From positions 248,001 through 312,000 of the forward strand of contig JAWKZG010000005.1 of the NCBI GenBank assembly GCA_041396125.1: a stretch of 64,000 bases of DNA, read 5' to 3'. The position numbers and the translations under genes are program-made. Every line of letters starts with the position of its first letter. Within the stretch, counting starts at the first letter, position 1. Of the stretch, positions 62,100 through 64,000 are shown in pieces. A model generated the notes under the pieces. The model was not told the origin of the DNA, made no database searches, and was given only the letters and a program-made list of their open reading frames with translations. This DNA is from JAWKZG01 sp041396125 (lineage in GTDB: Bacteria; Pseudomonadota; Gammaproteobacteria; Competibacterales; Competibacteraceae).

Positions 62100-62800
62100 G
62101 AGGCAAATTGTAGCCACCATAAGGACTGGGGGCACCGCCGCTGCTGCCACCTGAGGCGACGTTGCCAGACAGGGTCGAATTTTCAATGGTAGTCGTGCCG
62201 CCAAAATTGAATAATGCACCACCAAACCCGGCACCGCCACCACCAAATCCACCAGTACCATTTTCATTACCACCAGTGGTTCCAGCACCTGCTGCAAAGC
62301 CACCGGCGCCGCCACTGCCACCGGTTTCACTGCAACAACCGGAACGCGCTCGGCCACCACCGCCACCTCCACCGCCAAAGCCGCCGGCACCGCCGTTGCC
62401 ACCTCTTGCTGTAGCACCACCGCCGGTAGCATTGGCCATACCACCTGCGCCACCACCACCAAACATGGCACCGGCTCCGCCATTACCACCGATTTTGGAA
62501 CCAGGACCACCTGAAAAACGTCCACCAGCACCGCCGCCACCAACTCCAGTGGCAGAGGCGCTATTGCTTGCGCCGCCATTCGGTCCGCCACCAACACCAC
62601 CGTTTGGATCGCTACCATTCCCACCCTGCTCACCAATACCACCGCCACCAGCGCCGCCACTAAACTGGCTTCCAGCCATTCCACCAGAACCTCCTAGAGC
62701 CTGGTTTTCTGTTAACGTACTGGCAATGATGTTGACAATACCCTCATTTACAACAGCGCCACCTATACCAGCTGCCCCCCCAGCGCCGGCAGAGTTACCT
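62100..62800 (-). repeat. Gly-rich low-complexity coding segment
   Basis: GGN/GCN-rich imperfect repeats within IPTL gene B, encoding GGNGGAGG-, GGGGAGG- and GGSGGAGGF-type stretches. The opposite strand reads as Pro-rich frames that are not genes. Confidence 0.8.
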
Positions 62801-63321
62801 CCTCCACTATGACCTCCCTGCGCGACACCACCGACAAACGTCAGATTTTCCAGAGTGAGATTGCCCGTGCTGGTGACATGGAAAAAACGAAAATCATTAT
62901 TGCCTGAGCGCTCGACAGTAATGCCGTTGTCTCCGGCTGGGCCTGTGATGGTGACCTCTGAGTCCACAATAAACGCGGTCGGGCCCAACTCGCCGTCATC
63001 TAGCCCTGTGTCGAATAGTGTTAGCAGGATTTCGGCGTCGCCATTGGCAACCAATGCGGCATCAAAAACGATGTCATCCGCGCCAGCCAGGGCATTGGCC
63101 TCGGTGATTGCCGCGCGCAACGACGTTTCGCCGTTTATGTCTTCGGCCATACCGTCCCCCGGCGTGGCATCTTCTGTGTCAAGCAATGTATTAACCGTAA
63201 ACGTTGCAGCCAGCGAGGCTGGCGCATATAGCCCTAAGGGTATACTGAGCAGTAAGGCGGAACGTATAGCTTTGGTAAGAACATGCTGTTTATTAAGTCG
63301 GGGGCGGCTAACGCTTTGCAT

Positions 63322-63691
63322 TAATGGTCTCCAGTAGTTATAACTGACTGTTTATAATTAATTTCATTGATTGCCAAAGAAGCAGCAACAACTTCTTGAT
63401 TCAGGAGCGGATACAGCACAGCAGCTTTATAAGATATTTGTATATGCAATTAATTTATAAAATTCTAGCCACAATTTTGTTATTTATCTACCTAATAGCT
63501 TGATCATCCCAAGAAAAGTGTCGTTCACCCGAGCCAGAATCTCAGCCAGACATTAAGCTGCCGCAATAGACCCGTGTTCTGCATCCGCCACAGGTTTCAC
63601 CTGGACGATCAAGAGCGGACATGCTCATAATGAAGACCATATCTGCTCCAGATCGCTACCACTCCCAGCAAAGGTCGATGCAATCAATTTA
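63322..63691. other. Divergent promoter region between IPTL gene B and cardiolipin synthase
   Basis: 370 bases. The left 170 bases are AT-rich and hold the 13-mer shared with IPTL gene A. The right part is of normal composition and shows no ORF or recognised site apart from an AAGG 17 bases before the cls start. Confidence 0.5.
63437..63449. promoter_or_regulatory. Shared near-palindrome upstream of IPTL gene B
   Basis: TTTGTATATGCAA, 116 bases before the start of IPTL gene B and identical to 56388-56400. The flanks are AT-rich in both places but not otherwise identical. Confidence 0.45.
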
Positions 63692-64000
63692 ATGTGGTCA
63701 ACGCTGTTTCCCTTATTAATTCTGCTCAATCTGCTGCTTATTGGAGGCGGGATTTTCTATGTTCTATCCCATCCACGCGAGCCCCGCGCCATGCTGGCCT
63801 GGATTCTGGCCTTTATTGCGCTGCCACTGATCGGTGTGTTGCTGTTTTATCTGCTGAGTGACCCCAGTCTTAATCGCCGCCACCGCCGGTTTGCGAAATA
63901 CCGGAAAAAATTGAATCCCGCATTATGGTCCAAACTGAGTTCCATACATGATGCGCATGCCCCCGACCGGCATTTTGACGAGGCCTCTTCCGAGCTGCGT
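63692..64000 (+). CDS. cls: Cardiolipin synthase, N-terminal part (runs off the window)
   Basis: First 103 codons of a ClsA-type phospholipase-D-superfamily enzyme; the frame is open to the last base. Two membrane helices (LFPLLILLNLLLIGGGIFYVL and LAWILAFIALPLIGVLLFYLL) flank the HPREPRAM loop, the standard opening of cardiolipin synthase (R-x-P-x-A-x-x-AW). The catalytic HKD motifs would lie beyond the window. It makes cardiolipin from two phosphatidylglycerols. ATG 63692 follows an in-frame stop. Confidence 0.85.
   Translation, partial: MWSTLFPLLILLNLLLIGGGIFYVLSHPREPRAMLAWILAFIALPLIGVLLFYLLSDPSLNRRHRRFAKYRKKLNPALWSKLSSIHDAHAPDRHFDEASSELR

Larger units (their letters stand above)
57550..63321 (-). 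pseudogene. Giant IPTL-CTERM surface protein B, multiply frameshifted
   Basis: One minus-strand gene of about 5.8 kb (~1900 codons). GGAG stands 7 bases before ATG 63321. Order: signal peptide (to LAATF); a TSLRAAITEAN segment; a beta-helix with a Gly-rich insert (about residues 165-400); a choice-of-anchor Q ending (GSPAIDSGDN...DIGAFE, 61.5-61.7 kb); repeats of VVWxxDDDTAPLVDNENEIFGxR (60.5-61.5 kb); a DUF11-like part near 59.7-60.0 kb; five ~99-residue tandem repeats (58.2-59.65 kb); and the IPTL-CTERM end shared with gene A. Clean from 63321 to about 61750, then broken roughly every 100-300 bases. Breaks are mostly deletions, as in the adjoining marR copy B. Confidence 0.78.

Noticed and set aside
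62162..62812. Plus-strand Pro-rich open frame
   Set aside because: Mirror image of the Gly-rich coding repeats of IPTL gene B; no start context or domain.

Overview
The window reads as ordinary chromosome of a gammaproteobacterium outside the enterics. Supporting signs are BioC, a bacterial CCA-adding enzyme with an HD domain, an AapJQMP amino-acid transporter, MetA-type homoserine acyltransferase next to RimO, a UbiA/MenA-type prenyltransferase, a bufferin (DUF692/MNIO) operon and IPTL-CTERM surface proteins. The DNA is moderately GC-rich, with AT-rich pockets upstream of the two IPTL-CTERM genes (56.25-56.5 kb and 63.3-63.5 kb). I see no tRNA, rRNA, insertion sequence, prophage or CRISPR array.

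Layout. 0-7.6 kb: bioC, cca, a lipoprotein aminopeptidase, an NDUFA9-like dehydrogenase, a CoA-binding protein, a DapA-like aldolase divergent from a LysR regulator, and a cysH whose last codons are out of frame. 8-11 kb: a trimethyllysine-dioxygenase-like gene followed by an amino-acid ABC binding protein and permease. 11-17 kb: a broken GDT1-type exporter, a P-type Ca2+ ATPase and a secreted protein ending in a type IV pilin domain. 17-23 kb: racemase, SUMF1-domain protein, FucU, DUF1127 protein, cytochrome c, hydrolase, and MetY behind a structured leader. 23-29 kb (minus strand): MscS, ArgE, PncA, UbiA-type prenyltransferase, MaoC hydratase and GST. 29-33 kb: formylglutamate amidohydrolase-like protein, TIGR03032 protein, beta-helix protein and aspartate dehydrogenase. 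33-38 kb: a complete Liv-type branched-chain amino-acid ABC operon.

38-41 kb holds a bufferin operon (BufA2-like precursor, MNIO enzyme, BufC) and two small membrane proteins. 41-43 kb has a GNAT gene and a malY/patB gene broken at about five places. 43-47.3 kb is aapJQMP, closed by a terminator. 47.4-48.1 kb is poor: an LRR fragment and the garbled N-terminus of an ABC exporter ATPase. Its permease, MetA and RimO follow intact. 52-63.3 kb is a tandem pair of modules, each a large secreted IPTL-CTERM protein followed by a MarR regulator. The second module (57-61 kb) is full of small deletions. The window ends in the start of a cardiolipin synthase.

Transport and amino-acid metabolism dominate: three amino-acid ABC systems, plus ArgE, MetA, MetY, CysH, aspartate dehydrogenase and a racemase. 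A recurring feature is single- or two-base deletions, often in short homopolymers, that break otherwise well-conserved genes (cysH, GDT1, menA-like, maoC, livJ, malY, ABC ATPase, both IPTL genes). This looks at least partly like sequence error, so 'broken gene' calls should be read with that in mind.
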